Origin: Sphingorhabdus sp. EL138
Lineage (GTDB): Bacteria > Pseudomonadota > Alphaproteobacteria > Sphingomonadales > Sphingomonadaceae
DNA length: 64,000 nucleotides
Assembly: GCF_900258045.1 (NCBI RefSeq)
Contig: NZ_OGVD01000003.1
Span: forward strand, 620,001-684,000
Direction: 5' to 3'
Shown here piece after piece: positions 47,862 through 56,844 of the stretch. The notes under the pieces were generated by a model that was given only the letters and a program-made list of their open reading frames with translations, was not told the origin of the DNA and searched no databases. Positions within the stretch are counted from its first letter, which is position 1. Each line of letters opens with the position of its first letter. The position numbers and the translations under genes were made by a program.

Positions 47862-48707
47862 ATGAACAACGAGAAATACACCACATTCAATATCAAGGCT
47901 GAAGATGGCATCGCCTGGGTCACGTTTGATTACCCGCCCGTCAATATCCAGGGGTTGCCGATGATTGCCGATCTTGATCAGCTGGCCGAACAATTGGAAG
48001 CGCATCGGACGATTAAAGTGGTCGTATTTCAGTCCGCCAATCCAGAGATTTTCGTCGCTCATGCCGATACCAATTTCCTGAAAGACATATCGACAACCGC
48101 AGTTCCCCGCAATGAAGTAGAGCTACTCGATCTGCAGCGGGTGCTGGAACGCATCAGCAATCTGCCACAGGCGACCATTGCCAAGGTCGAGGGTTTTGCC
48201 CGCGGCGGCGGCCATGAATTTGCACTGGCCTGTGACATGCGTTTTGCAGCCCGCGGCAAAGCCAAGTTCATGCAGATGGAAGTGGGCATGGGCATATTGC
48301 CGTGCGGCGGAGGGTCTTCCCGCATGGCCCGCCAGACCGGACTCGGCCGGGCACTGGAGATTATTTTGGGCGCAAAGGATTTTGATGCCGATCAGGCCGA
48401 AGCCTATGGCACAATCAACAAGGCCCTCGATCCCGATGAGATCGGTCCTTATGTTGAAGCTTTGGCGAAACGCATTGCGCTATGGCCTGCGGAATCCATC
48501 AACGCCTGCAAACAGACTGTCTATGAATCCATCGACAAACCGATTGACGAGGCGCTGAAGGCTGAAGCCTATTGGCTTTACCAAGCCACTAGCCAGACGC
48601 CGGCGATCAAACGTTTTGCATGGGCCGATGAAAATGCTGCCCAATTCGATATGGATAACCAGCGTAGCTGGGAAGACGTAGTTGTAGGCGTTCAGGACGT
48701 CAATTGA
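47862..48707 (+). CDS. Enoyl-CoA hydratase/isomerase family protein
   Basis: 281-residue crotonase with VVVFQSANPEIFVAHADTNF in place of the usual first oxyanion segment and FARGGGHEFALACDMRFAARG for the second. Gly-rich GGG replaces the more usual GGA/GGG-CxxA context, and a substrate-specific role is likely. First gene of a rightward set with the CmcJ-like and SDR genes, divergent from LysR. Confidence 0.85.
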   Translation: MNNEKYTTFNIKAEDGIAWVTFDYPPVNIQGLPMIADLDQLAEQLEAHRTIKVVVFQSANPEIFVAHADTNFLKDISTTAVPRNEVELLDLQRVLERISNLPQATIAKVEGFARGGGHEFALACDMRFAARGKAKFMQMEVGMGILPCGGGSSRMARQTGLGRALEIILGAKDFDADQAEAYGTINKALDPDEIGPYVEALAKRIALWPAESINACKQTVYESIDKPIDEALKAEAYWLYQATSQTPAIKRFAWADENAAQFDMDNQRSWEDVVVGVQDVN

Positions 48708-48765
48708 TTGCGAAGGCGGCGAAGAACTTTGCGTTTTTCGTCGTCGTTAGCCCTGAGGATCATCC

Positions 48766-49545
48766 ATGCTTATGCAAGCTCGAGTTAATTATCATCGCGT
48801 GAACGATGAGCGCCCTGCTTATTATATTGATGCCGACGGCGTGACGGGCAAGATAATTGCTCCCGAGCATGAAGTGGCCCAGGTTCATGTCCGCGACGTG
48901 CGTACCGGCGAAGCGGATGTCCGTTTCGCGTCCGACAGCATAGCTTTCGTTCGGAACCCATCGCAGATTGTCGAGTTTGATGAAGATGAGAGTTGGCGAG
49001 GAATCTACGACGCTGAACTCACTCAATTCTTGAAAGAACAAATCGACGCTAAAGAAGTGCTGATATTCGACCATACTGTGCGGGTTGATGATCCGGATAG
49101 CGGCCGCCAACCCGCGCGCAATGTGCACAGCGACTACAGTCCTGAAGGGGCTCATCAACGGCTCCGTGACATTGTCGGTGAGCATCAGGCAGAGAATTGG
49201 AAAGCTGGACATTTTGCATTCATCAACCTCTGGCGCCCGGTGAAACATCCGATAACCAGTGCACCGCTCGGCTTTGTCTTGCCGAAATCTGTCGCAACCA
49301 AGGATTGGCGGTTGATTGACCTGATCTATCCCGACCGTATAGGGCAAATAATGGGTCTCGTCGCCAATTCGGCGCATCTATGGGTATACAACTCCCATAT
49401 GACGCCAGATGAAGTCGCCTATTTCAATATCTATGACAATATGGGTCAGCCCTCCATCGCCCATAGCGCTTTGGACGTAGTGGATGGAAAGCATGATACG
49501 AGGCCACGAATGAGCATCGAAAGCCGCACCTTGGTGCGTTATTAG
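48766..49545 (+). CDS. CmcJ/NvfI-like 2-oxoglutarate-dependent oxidoreductase
   Basis: 259 residues of the CmcJ/NvfI family, best known from cephamycin biosynthesis and fungal meroterpenoid pathways. Visible marks are NVHSDYSPEGAHQRL with a possible HxD iron pair, FAFINLWRP, and the C-terminal SIESRTLVRY. It is unusual outside actinobacteria, fungi and scattered proteobacteria. It lies between the enoyl-CoA hydratase and an SDR, so modification of an acid or CoA-linked compound is plausible; the substrate is unknown. Confidence 0.82.
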   Translation: MLMQARVNYHRVNDERPAYYIDADGVTGKIIAPEHEVAQVHVRDVRTGEADVRFASDSIAFVRNPSQIVEFDEDESWRGIYDAELTQFLKEQIDAKEVLIFDHTVRVDDPDSGRQPARNVHSDYSPEGAHQRLRDIVGEHQAENWKAGHFAFINLWRPVKHPITSAPLGFVLPKSVATKDWRLIDLIYPDRIGQIMGLVANSAHLWVYNSHMTPDEVAYFNIYDNMGQPSIAHSALDVVDGKHDTRPRMSIESRTLVRY

Positions 49546-49563
49546 TTAGGAAAACTAGTCGTT

Positions 49564-50373
49564 ATGAAAAAAACCATTCTGATAACCGGAGCCACGGATG
49601 GCATAGGGCTGGAAACGGCAAAAAGGCTTTGGACTGAAGGAGCCGATCTGCTCCTCCATGGCCGCAATCCAGCAAAGTTAGAGAAAGTTGCAGATGCTGT
49701 CTCGGCTTTGAGCGGCCACGGCACTGTCGAGACCCATGTAGCCGATCTATCAAACCTATCCGATGTAGCTGCTTTGGCTGAAGCAGTAATTGTCAAACAA
49801 AAGAAACTTGACGTATTGATCAATAATGCAGGGGTTTTTCATATTGCTGACCCTATCTTGGATAACGGACAGGACGTCCGTTTTGTAGTGAACACTCTCG
49901 CACCCTATCTACTGACGAAAAAATTTATGCCGCTACTTGGAGTCGAATCTCGCGTCGTCAATCTGTCTTCTGCAGCCCAAGCTGCTGTCGATCTGGACGC
50001 ACTTCGGGGAAAGCGTCAGCTTTCGGATGGGGAAGCATATGCGCAGAGCAAGCTTGCTCTTACAATGTGGTCGTTTGCTCTGACGCAACAGATTGGAGAT
50101 AGTGGTCCGATAATTATATCCGTAAACCCTGCTTCTATGCTGGGCAGCAAAATGGTGAAAGATGCTTATGGAGTGAACGGAGGTGATCTCCGTATTGGCG
50201 CCGATATTCTAACGCGCGCTGCCATGACGGATGAATTTGCAGATGCAAACGGCAAATATTTCGATAACGACAGAGGCATATTCACTGCACCGCATCCTGA
50301 CGCGTTAGATGAGGACAAACGCAATGAAATAGTTGCTATTCTAGAAAATCTCTTGGGTGTTTTCCAAGCATAG
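49564..50373 (+). CDS. SDR-family oxidoreductase
   Basis: 269 residues: TGATDGIG at the N-terminus, NNAG at 87-90, Ser in NLSSAAQ and the YAQSK catalytic pair (Y159, K163). It resembles retinol-dehydrogenase-like SDRs. It starts 18 bases after the CmcJ-like gene and is probably in the same operon. Confidence 0.88.
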   Translation: MKKTILITGATDGIGLETAKRLWTEGADLLLHGRNPAKLEKVADAVSALSGHGTVETHVADLSNLSDVAALAEAVIVKQKKLDVLINNAGVFHIADPILDNGQDVRFVVNTLAPYLLTKKFMPLLGVESRVVNLSSAAQAAVDLDALRGKRQLSDGEAYAQSKLALTMWSFALTQQIGDSGPIIISVNPASMLGSKMVKDAYGVNGGDLRIGADILTRAAMTDEFADANGKYFDNDRGIFTAPHPDALDEDKRNEIVAILENLLGVFQA

Positions 50374-50485
50374 ATTTCTACACCCTAAGCACGAACTGCA
50401 ATTTACCCCGGGCGGCGTCCGCATACTGTCAGATTGCTCATTATCAGGTAGCAATTTGACTGACAAGTGAACGCCGAAGCTATTG

Positions 50486-50507
50486 TCCGCTTTCGGGATA
50501 AAGCGGA
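50486..50507 (+). repeat. Palindromic element, copy 1
   Basis: TCCGCTTT-CGGGAT-AAAGCGGA, perfect 8-bp arms. It matches the reverse complement of the copy at 50596-50617 in 20 of 22 positions. It lies between the convergent SDR and LacI genes. Confidence 0.6.
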
Positions 50508-50595
50508 ATCCATCGGACGTCGGATTTTGGGGCGCTTATCAGACTTAAGAGAACGGTCGATAATTTTCCTTATGTGAAAGGGTAGACGGCCGACG

Positions 50596-50617
50596 TCCGC
50601 TTTGTCCCGAAAGCGGG
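50596..50617 (-). repeat. Palindromic element, copy 2 (inverted)
   Basis: Arms CCGCTTT and AAAGCGG around GTCCCG. Inverted relative to copy 1, 88 bases away, so the two can also pair with each other into a long stem between two convergent genes. The rest of the 279-base gap shows no gene. Confidence 0.6.
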
Positions 50618-50652
50618 CAGTTGCGATATGGTCAGAATTCCTAGAAGCAACA

Positions 50653-51675
50653 TCAAGAAAGGCGAGCGGAAGTCCCTTCCATCAAAATACCAGAAAACAC
50701 TCTTTTCTCATTTGCGATTTCCGGGTTTTCAATACGTTCTATCAGCATGTTTACAGCGGCTTCAGTCATGCGCCCAACTGGTTGGCGCACGGTGCTGAGG
50801 TCAAAACTTAGCCAATTTGCAGGGCCAACACCGTCAAATCCAACGACAGAAACATCATCCGGCACTTTCAGGTCATGCTCGAAACGCAGGGAATCAATCA
50901 CGCCAATCGCACTCATATCATTCACGCACATGATGGCATCGGGAATATTTCCATGTTTTTCCAGTATTTTGTCAATTGCGGCAGCCCCGCATTCATAAGA
51001 AAAATCGCCATCGATTTTGACGATATCGGTAATTCCCAGCTCTCTAAGGCGTGCTTCACTTGCTTGCTCTCGCTCTTGTCCGACGACAGAATCTGGCGGA
51101 CCGCAAATAATAGCTGCGCTGTTATGCCCGGATTCAACCAGACCAGTTGCAAGCGTTTCAGCACCCTCTGCTTGATCGCAGCATACTGCGCTTGCACTAT
51201 GATCGTTGGAATGCCGGTTGTAGAAAACCAGAGGCTTTTTCCGACGCGAAAATTCGGCGATTTGCTTTTCGGAAAGTTTGGCGGCGGCTATCACCCCGTC
51301 GACTTGATATTGCCAGATTTGTTGCAGCGCATCTTCTGCATCGCTCTCTGCTTCCAGCGCGAACAACAATACGCGAATACCGCGTTTTGAAAACCGCTGA
51401 CCAAGTTGGGCAAGGACTTCAGGATAATATAGATTGGTCAGATTGGGAATAATCACGGCGACAGAATTTGAACGTTTGGTGATCAGACTTCTTGCAATCG
51501 CGTTGGGTTCGTATCCCAACTCCTCTGCGGCTATCCTGACCTTTTCTCTCGTTTTTGCAGAAACTGACGCTCCGGCCTTGTAGCAGCGAGAGACAGCAGA
51601 TTGAGACACTCCAGCCTTTTTTGCAACATCATAGGATGTGACGGGCTTGCCTCTACGTTTCTCAATATCCGCCAT
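50653..51675 (-). CDS. LacI-family transcriptional regulator (candidate master of the 51-64 kb regulon)
   Basis: About 340 residues from ATG 51673-51675 (MADIEKRRG); an ATG at 51708 would add 11 residues. HTH with TSYDVAKKAGVSQSAVSRCY and hinge helix ending PNAIARSLITKRS, then a periplasmic-binding-protein-like effector domain (VAVIIPNLTNLYYPEVLAQL, DVSVVGFDG). Divergent from TonB receptor 2. The 14-bp palindromes with central CG upstream of five nearby transcription units are the form LacI-family proteins bind, so this protein is the likely repressor; its inducer would be the substrate or an intermediate. Confidence 0.9.
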   Translation of the reverse strand: MADIEKRRGKPVTSYDVAKKAGVSQSAVSRCYKAGASVSAKTREKVRIAAEELGYEPNAIARSLITKRSNSVAVIIPNLTNLYYPEVLAQLGQRFSKRGIRVLLFALEAESDAEDALQQIWQYQVDGVIAAAKLSEKQIAEFSRRKKPLVFYNRHSNDHSASAVCCDQAEGAETLATGLVESGHNSAAIICGPPDSVVGQEREQASEARLRELGITDIVKIDGDFSYECGAAAIDKILEKHGNIPDAIMCVNDMSAIGVIDSLRFEHDLKVPDDVSVVGFDGVGPANWLSFDLSTVRQPVGRMTEAAVNMLIERIENPEIANEKRVFSGILMEGTSARLS

Positions 51676-51795
51676 GTCTTTGGTTACCCCTCGCCGCTGT
51701 ACCGGCATATCGTAGCTGTGACAGCCTTTCTATCAACAAAGCTACTGCCGATTGCAAGGCACCAGTGATATACTGATCAAGTGGTTCAAAAAAAT

Positions 51796-51809
51796 TGCAT
51801 GCGCATGCA
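51796..51809. promoter_or_regulatory. LacI-type operator candidate A
   Basis: Perfect 14-bp palindrome TGCATGCGCATGCA with central CG, 120 bases before the LacI ATG at 51675. It is a close variant of sites B-F and may serve autoregulation. Confidence 0.6.
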
Positions 51810-51941
51810 CCATTACATTCAATATCCAATCGGAACGCTTCCAGTGTATCAGATAGACAGAAATTTCTGCCTAATTTATATTATTGATAATTAACAATAA
51901 TATTTCAAATCTGGCAAATCAGCAACAGTATCTCAGCATTT

Positions 51942-51955
51942 TGCATTCGAAGTCA
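51942..51955. promoter_or_regulatory. LacI-type operator B (TonB receptor 2)
   Basis: TGCATTCGAAGTCA, the exact reverse complement of site C, 78 bases before the receptor start. The overlapping TTGCAT could be a -35 element. Confidence 0.75.
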
Positions 51956-52033
51956 TTATTTTATTGCCATATTGCACGGTTGTGGATATCAAAATTTCAA
52001 ACAGCGTTTGCATAAATTTAGGGAGGGAGTCGT

Positions 52034-54499
52034 ATGGCTATATCAATTACAAAGAAATTAATGCTGGGTGCGTCAGGTAGTGCGTTGGCCATCGGAGGCT
52101 TTGCTCCGGCATATGCACAAGATGAGGCAGGCGCCGAAGACAGCAATGTAATCATTGTTACGGCGAACAAGAAAGAAGAGAGCATCCAGGATGTCAGTCT
52201 TTCTATTCAGGCTTTTGATGCAGAAGCACTCGACAAGGCCGGCATTACCGATGCGTCCCGGCTGGAGCTTTTGGTCTCGGGTGTTAACTACGCGTTTTCG
52301 GGCAACGATGCGAAATTCAATGTTCGCGGCGCGAACTCGAACAACACTTTCGCAGATAACGGCTCAATCGTCGGCGCGTATGTAGACGGCGTTTACAAAG
52401 CACGGGCATCGCAGCAAACACGGGCATTTTTTGACGTAGAACGGGTTGAATTCCTGAAAGGTCCGCAAGGAACTTTATATGGCCGTAATACATTTGCCGG
52501 TGCGCTGAACCTTCACACCACAAAGCCGGACCTCACAGACTTCTCAGCAGGGATAGAGGTTGGCTACGAGCGGTTCGATAGCGTCAAAGCCGAGGGATTC
52601 ATCAATGTTCCGCTAGGCGATACATTTGCTGTGCGTTATGCCGGCTATATCCAGAAAAGCGATGGCTTCATTAACAATCTTGCCGGCCCAGATATTGGTC
52701 AGCAGGATGATAAAGGTTTCCGGATTAGCGCGCTTTGGGAGCCCACCGACAATTTCAATCTGATCGCCAGGCTGCAACATACGGCTGAAGATGGGCGCGA
52801 AGCAGGATTATTTGGTTACACCTTCCTTTGCCGGAATGTAACTCCATCGGGTCACACTGATGCCTTTGGATCAGAGCGCGATTGTGCCAATCCCAACCGC
52901 GGTTCTGCAGGCCTGGGGCCAGCAGCAAATAGTGGTGCTCCTGGCTCTGGCCCGCACACCATCGCGCAGGACTATGTGCCTGATGTGAATTTGGAAGAGA
53001 CGGTTGTGTCGCTAGAAGCCAATCTTGACCTCGGTGCTGTCTCGATCAAGTCGATCAGCTCCTACACGGATTTCCAGAACCTGTTTGGGTTTGATTTTGA
53101 TTTCGGGCCGAACCCACATGCCATTGGCGGCTTTGATGAAACACTGGAATCCTATAGCCAAGAATTGCAGTTCAACACCAATTTTGATGGGCCGTTTAAC
53201 CTTACGGCAGGCGCTTATTATTCCAAAGAAGACACTTTTTATAGCTTCTCGATCTACAACCAGACGGTTCGCGACCCCGCTTTCCCGCGTGTAGTAGCTC
53301 CGGTTTTGGATAATGCGGGCAATCCGGTTCTGGATGGAATGGGCAATCCTTTGTCATTGCCTGTTTTGACGGCAACGCCAACTGTTGGCTTGAACCGCAG
53401 TCTCAATGGCTTTTTTGCAGATAGCGCGTTTTTGGATATCGAAACATTCGGTATCTATGGACAAGCAGAGTTTGAACTCACCGATCAGTTGCGTATCATC
53501 GGTGGTATTCGGTACAGTTCAGAGAAGAAGGAACTGACCGGCGGCGGTAGCAATTTTACCACCAACGGCCCTGTGACAGTCGTTCCAGGGGCGGCTGGTT
53601 CGTCTCCCGTAATTCTTCCTGATAGCCGCGATGTGTTCCTCATCAATGAGAATGCGGCTGGTGCCAATACGGCCAGCCGGACCTTTAACAATGTCGATTA
53701 TAAAGTCGGCATTGAATTTGATGTCGCTGATGACGTGCTGCTATATGCCAACACGGCAACAGGTTTTCTGTCTGGTGTTGTAAACAACAATGGTTCAACG
53801 ACTGATCAGCAAGATTCGCAAGTATATGAAATCGGCCTGAAGAGCATTTTGTTTGATGGCGATCTGACCTTCAACCTCGCGGGACATTATACGGAATATT
53901 CCAATCTTCTGTCGCAGTTCCAGGTCATTGATCCCAATACCGGAATCGGTGTTACGTTTAGTGAAAACGGCGGTTCGATCGAAGCCTATGGTGTGGAATT
54001 GGAAGCGGTTTATCGACCAACGCAAGAGTTGACCTTGGCGATGAACGCCGCTTGGCAGGATGTGCAGTTTGGAACATTTGGTCAAACAAGTCCTTATCAA
54101 TTGAACAATGGCACCACGACTACCTTTGTCGATCTGTCAGGAGAAACACCAACATTCTCACCCGATCTGACAGTGTCCCTGACCGGCTCTTATGAATTTG
54201 ATCTGGGTGAAGATTTTGGTTTCCTTACACCCTATGTCCAGTTCTATTATAGTGATGGATTTGGAACATCGAATTTGTTCGCCATTGATCCAGCCGCGTT
54301 CCAGAGCAGTTATACGAAAACCGACATACGTTTGGTTTGGGACTCGCCTGATCGGAACTATTCTATCGAAGCCTTTATCGAGAATATTGAAGATGAAGCA
54401 GTTCTGTCGCGGAGTAACAATAATGGCGGGGACGACTTGCTGCAGTCTTCCTACCTCTATCCGCAAAATTATGGACTGCGTCTGAAAGCGCGGTTCTGA
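52034..54499 (+). CDS. TonB-dependent outer-membrane receptor (2)
   Basis: 821 residues. Signal peptide ending PAYAQD, TonB-box-like NVIIVTANKKEES, plug with GSIVGAYVDGVYKAR and VEFLKGPQGTLYGRNTFAG, barrel ending LRLKARF. No STN domain. Distinct from receptor 1. Shares an operator with the catabolic genes to its right, so it is the probable outer-membrane entry for their substrate. Ends at a strong terminator. Confidence 0.93.
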   Translation: MAISITKKLMLGASGSALAIGGFAPAYAQDEAGAEDSNVIIVTANKKEESIQDVSLSIQAFDAEALDKAGITDASRLELLVSGVNYAFSGNDAKFNVRGANSNNTFADNGSIVGAYVDGVYKARASQQTRAFFDVERVEFLKGPQGTLYGRNTFAGALNLHTTKPDLTDFSAGIEVGYERFDSVKAEGFINVPLGDTFAVRYAGYIQKSDGFINNLAGPDIGQQDDKGFRISALWEPTDNFNLIARLQHTAEDGREAGLFGYTFLCRNVTPSGHTDAFGSERDCANPNRGSAGLGPAANSGAPGSGPHTIAQDYVPDVNLEETVVSLEANLDLGAVSIKSISSYTDFQNLFGFDFDFGPNPHAIGGFDETLESYSQELQFNTNFDGPFNLTAGAYYSKEDTFYSFSIYNQTVRDPAFPRVVAPVLDNAGNPVLDGMGNPLSLPVLTATPTVGLNRSLNGFFADSAFLDIETFGIYGQAEFELTDQLRIIGGIRYSSEKKELTGGGSNFTTNGPVTVVPGAAGSSPVILPDSRDVFLINENAAGANTASRTFNNVDYKVGIEFDVADDVLLYANTATGFLSGVVNNNGSTTDQQDSQVYEIGLKSILFDGDLTFNLAGHYTEYSNLLSQFQVIDPNTGIGVTFSENGGSIEAYGVELEAVYRPTQELTLAMNAAWQDVQFGTFGQTSPYQLNNGTTTTFVDLSGETPTFSPDLTVSLTGSYEFDLGEDFGFLTPYVQFYYSDGFGTSNLFAIDPAAFQSSYTKTDIRLVWDSPDRNYSIEAFIENIEDEAVLSRSNNNGGDDLLQSSYLYPQNYGLRLKARF

Positions 54500-54579
54500 T
54501 AATCGCACTCCGGTCCTCGACCGGGGGACTGAGTTAAACAGGGGGTGGAAGGATCAAAGGCAAGCGATCCTTCCAATTT

Positions 54580-54609
54580 GGGAGAGGTGTTTCACCTCTC
54601 CCTTTTTTT
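54580..54609 (+). terminator. Rho-independent terminator after TonB receptor 2
   Basis: GGGAGAGGTG (54580-54589), loop TTT, CACCTCTCCC (54593-54602), then seven T. A second perfect hairpin, GGAAGGATC/GATCCTTCC (54547-54574), lies just upstream. Confidence 0.93.
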
Positions 54610-54668
54610 GCCAATTGAATACACTCTGGGGTTTGGCCCGGTATAACTCCGTGCACCAACTATCGGAT

Positions 54669-55679
54669 TTAAAGCCCTTGCATCTGACGATTGCGCTCCA
54701 ACAGGTCGAGACCTTGCACGAAGAAATAATGTAACAGATCAATATATACCCAGTTCTCGGAGAGTCTGTCGCCTTCGCGGCGATAGACATCAACGACGCG
54801 CATTTCGCTTCGGCCAAGACCGGCCGGCATGCCGAGAAAGCTGCCTGACAGGCGGTTGTTCAGATTGGGCCAGCCGAAGAATCCAGCATAATTCCCTTCG
54901 GCAAATCTTGCCACATGGCCGTTATAGACCTTGTCAGTCAGGCCTTCCCGAAAAGGATATTGATGCTGCTGCTGATATCGCTCAATCGTGTAGGTTGAGC
55001 CAATACCGGTTGGTCCGTACCATGCCATATCTTCATGCCAGCTTCGCGCTAGATATTCCGGCGGGCATCTATCCTCACCTGACTTGTTGAGCCGATCAAG
55101 GTCCTCAATCATCTGGTTGAGGATCTGCATGGTGCGACTGGCCTCTGCAGGGGGCACCGGTTCATTCTGGACGCCGTCATTTGTTTTTGGACCAGGCTTG
55201 ATAATGTCTGAACCCATTTGCGGCGGCAACGGATATTGATCCGCCTGCTGCATAACGCTCAATATATCGCAGAAAAATGCTGTCTCTTTGATCTTGCCAT
55301 CCACTACGCAGTGAAATTCGGCATATGGCAGCATGGTCAGTTTGTGGTTCGGCCGAATGCCTAGCCATGGTTCATCGAATAGTCCCATGAAATGTCCGCT
55401 ACTGCAAACCCAGGTGGAGCTGCCGTCGTCAACGTCATTCTGTCCGGCAAAAAATATAGTCTCCCGGCGTTGCAAGGAATGAAAAGCGCTGTGCAGCGGG
55501 GTCCAGAACGCATCTACCGCATGTTTCGCATCATCTTTGTCGGAAAATGGATGCATTCCGCGCCACTGATATTCTGGCACGGCATGGTCAGACAAAACAT
55601 CGTAGAGGCCGGCCGATCCTGCCCGGTCAAATGCGTCCTGATATTCTCTTACAATCTGCTTTGCCTTTTGTAATTCCAT
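54669..55679 (-). CDS. Double SnoaL/NTF2-like protein (1)
   Basis: 336 residues with two NTF2-type cone domains: residues about 1-140 (VREYQDAFDRAGSAGLYDVL, FFAGQNDVDD) and about 165-330 (YLARSWHEDMAWYGPTGIGS, GHVARFAEGNYAGFFGWPN). The family includes polyketide cyclases, isomerases and dehydratases that use acid-base residues in the cone. The ATG at 55677-55679 has GGAGAA upstream; a TTG two codons earlier is less likely. Operator C lies 50 bases before it and it is divergent from the cupin operon. The substrate is unknown. Confidence 0.82.
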   Translation of the reverse strand: MELQKAKQIVREYQDAFDRAGSAGLYDVLSDHAVPEYQWRGMHPFSDKDDAKHAVDAFWTPLHSAFHSLQRRETIFFAGQNDVDDGSSTWVCSSGHFMGLFDEPWLGIRPNHKLTMLPYAEFHCVVDGKIKETAFFCDILSVMQQADQYPLPPQMGSDIIKPGPKTNDGVQNEPVPPAEASRTMQILNQMIEDLDRLNKSGEDRCPPEYLARSWHEDMAWYGPTGIGSTYTIERYQQQHQYPFREGLTDKVYNGHVARFAEGNYAGFFGWPNLNNRLSGSFLGMPAGLGRSEMRVVDVYRREGDRLSENWVYIDLLHYFFVQGLDLLERNRQMQGL

Positions 55680-55729
55680 GCTCAACGCATTCTCCCATTA
55701 GCAACGATACAGCTTATCTCATCGAATAA

Positions 55730-55743
55730 TGACTTCGAATGCA
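55730..55743. promoter_or_regulatory. LacI-type operator C (SnoaL 1)
   Basis: TGACTTCGAATGCA, 50 bases before the leftward SnoaL start. On the minus strand it includes TTGCAT, a possible -35. Confidence 0.8.
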
Positions 55744-55827
55744 ATCATTTTTCGACTTTTAGCCTAAGACCGATTTCTGACTATCACAACCAGCCTATTT
55801 CTTTACAAAAATCTTTTCAATTTAATT

Positions 55828-55841
55828 TGACTTCGGATGCA
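55828..55841. promoter_or_regulatory. LacI-type operator D (cupin operon)
   Basis: TGACTTCGGATGCA, 38 bases before the cupin ATG. It overlaps a promoter-like TTGACT (55827-55832) with ATAAAT at 55851-55856, so binding would block RNA polymerase. Confidence 0.8.
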
Positions 55842-55879
55842 AAAAAGCCAATAAATCGCAGTCTCAACGAGGGTAAAGC

Positions 55880-56830
55880 ATGACAGTCCGTTCTCAAAAT
55901 GAATCAGGCTCAGAGAAGCGCTCACCGGTTCAACTGGTTCGATATGAAGAGCTGATTCCGTGTTACAATGCCTTCATTGACACCCGCACACCTGGATCGG
56001 ATCAGAAAGAGAATTTCACCATAATTGGCCCCGGCGTCTCGGAGAACCCGGACCAGCATGTCCATATCGCCGAACCGCATGGCTTTAACATTGGCGCAGC
56101 GCGTCAACCGCCTGGCTGCGTCAACTCACAGCATAGCCATGAAACCGAGGAAGTGTTTTTCGTGCACAAGGGGACCTGGTCCTTCGACCTTGGGGAGCAT
56201 GGTGACGATGCCCGGATCACTTTGAAGCCTGGTGATCTGATATCCATTCCGACCCACGTCTTTCGAGGCTTCGAAAACATCGGCGATGACATGGGGTTTC
56301 TGTGGGCCGTGCTTGGTAGAGATGATCCTGGTCATGTGCTCTGGGCTCCAGAAGTTTTCAAGATGGCCGAAAAATATGGGCTTGTTCTTCTCGAAGATGG
56401 CAGCCTGATTGATACCAATGAAGGTGATGTCGTTCCCGCCAACAAGAAGCCGATGCCGGTTACCACTGGTGAGCAAGTTGCTGAGCTGAAAACATTCGAC
56501 GAAGCGCAATTGCGGGCCTGTTGTACTTTCTCAGAACAATCAGTCAGCCGAAATCGCAAGTTAATTGCCGAAGACGGTGAATTGAATTGGCCGCACGGGT
56601 TTGAGGTCATTCAAACCCGCCTTGGTGAACAGGAATCAATTGATTCCTATGCGTTTGAGGGCTCCGAGGTGCTGTTTGTTCATGACGGCGAACTGACAAT
56701 AGAGACAGCTGGTGAGGAGACAATTGTTCGCGCGGGCGACACTGCCACAATCACACCGGGATCGACACGGTCTTTCGCCAATAAATCATCAGGCGACGTC
56801 GTTTTTTTGGTTGTTCGCGGCAAATTATAA
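55880..56830 (+). CDS. Bicupin protein with one intact metal site
   Basis: 316 residues. N-terminal cupin has the complete motif 1 (G79 with five residues to HSH at 85-87, then E91 and G98) and motif 2 PGDLISIPTHVFRGFEN with its His near 126. The C-terminal cupin (about 225-316, GSEVLFVHDGELTIET) lacks the HxH. This resembles quercetin-dioxygenase-like or isomerase bicupins. First gene of a five-gene rightward operon; operator D precedes it. Confidence 0.85.
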   Translation: MTVRSQNESGSEKRSPVQLVRYEELIPCYNAFIDTRTPGSDQKENFTIIGPGVSENPDQHVHIAEPHGFNIGAARQPPGCVNSQHSHETEEVFFVHKGTWSFDLGEHGDDARITLKPGDLISIPTHVFRGFENIGDDMGFLWAVLGRDDPGHVLWAPEVFKMAEKYGLVLLEDGSLIDTNEGDVVPANKKPMPVTTGEQVAELKTFDEAQLRACCTFSEQSVSRNRKLIAEDGELNWPHGFEVIQTRLGEQESIDSYAFEGSEVLFVHDGELTIETAGEETIVRAGDTATITPGSTRSFANKSSGDVVFLVVRGKL

Positions 56831-56844
56831 GCTGAAAGAAAGCT

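Larger units (their letters stand above)
51709..52033. other. LacI / TonB receptor 2 divergent promoter region
   Basis: 325 AT-rich bases with no gene. Contains two operator candidates listed separately (51796-51809 and 51942-51955). GGGAGGGAG lies just before the receptor ATG. Confidence 0.5.
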
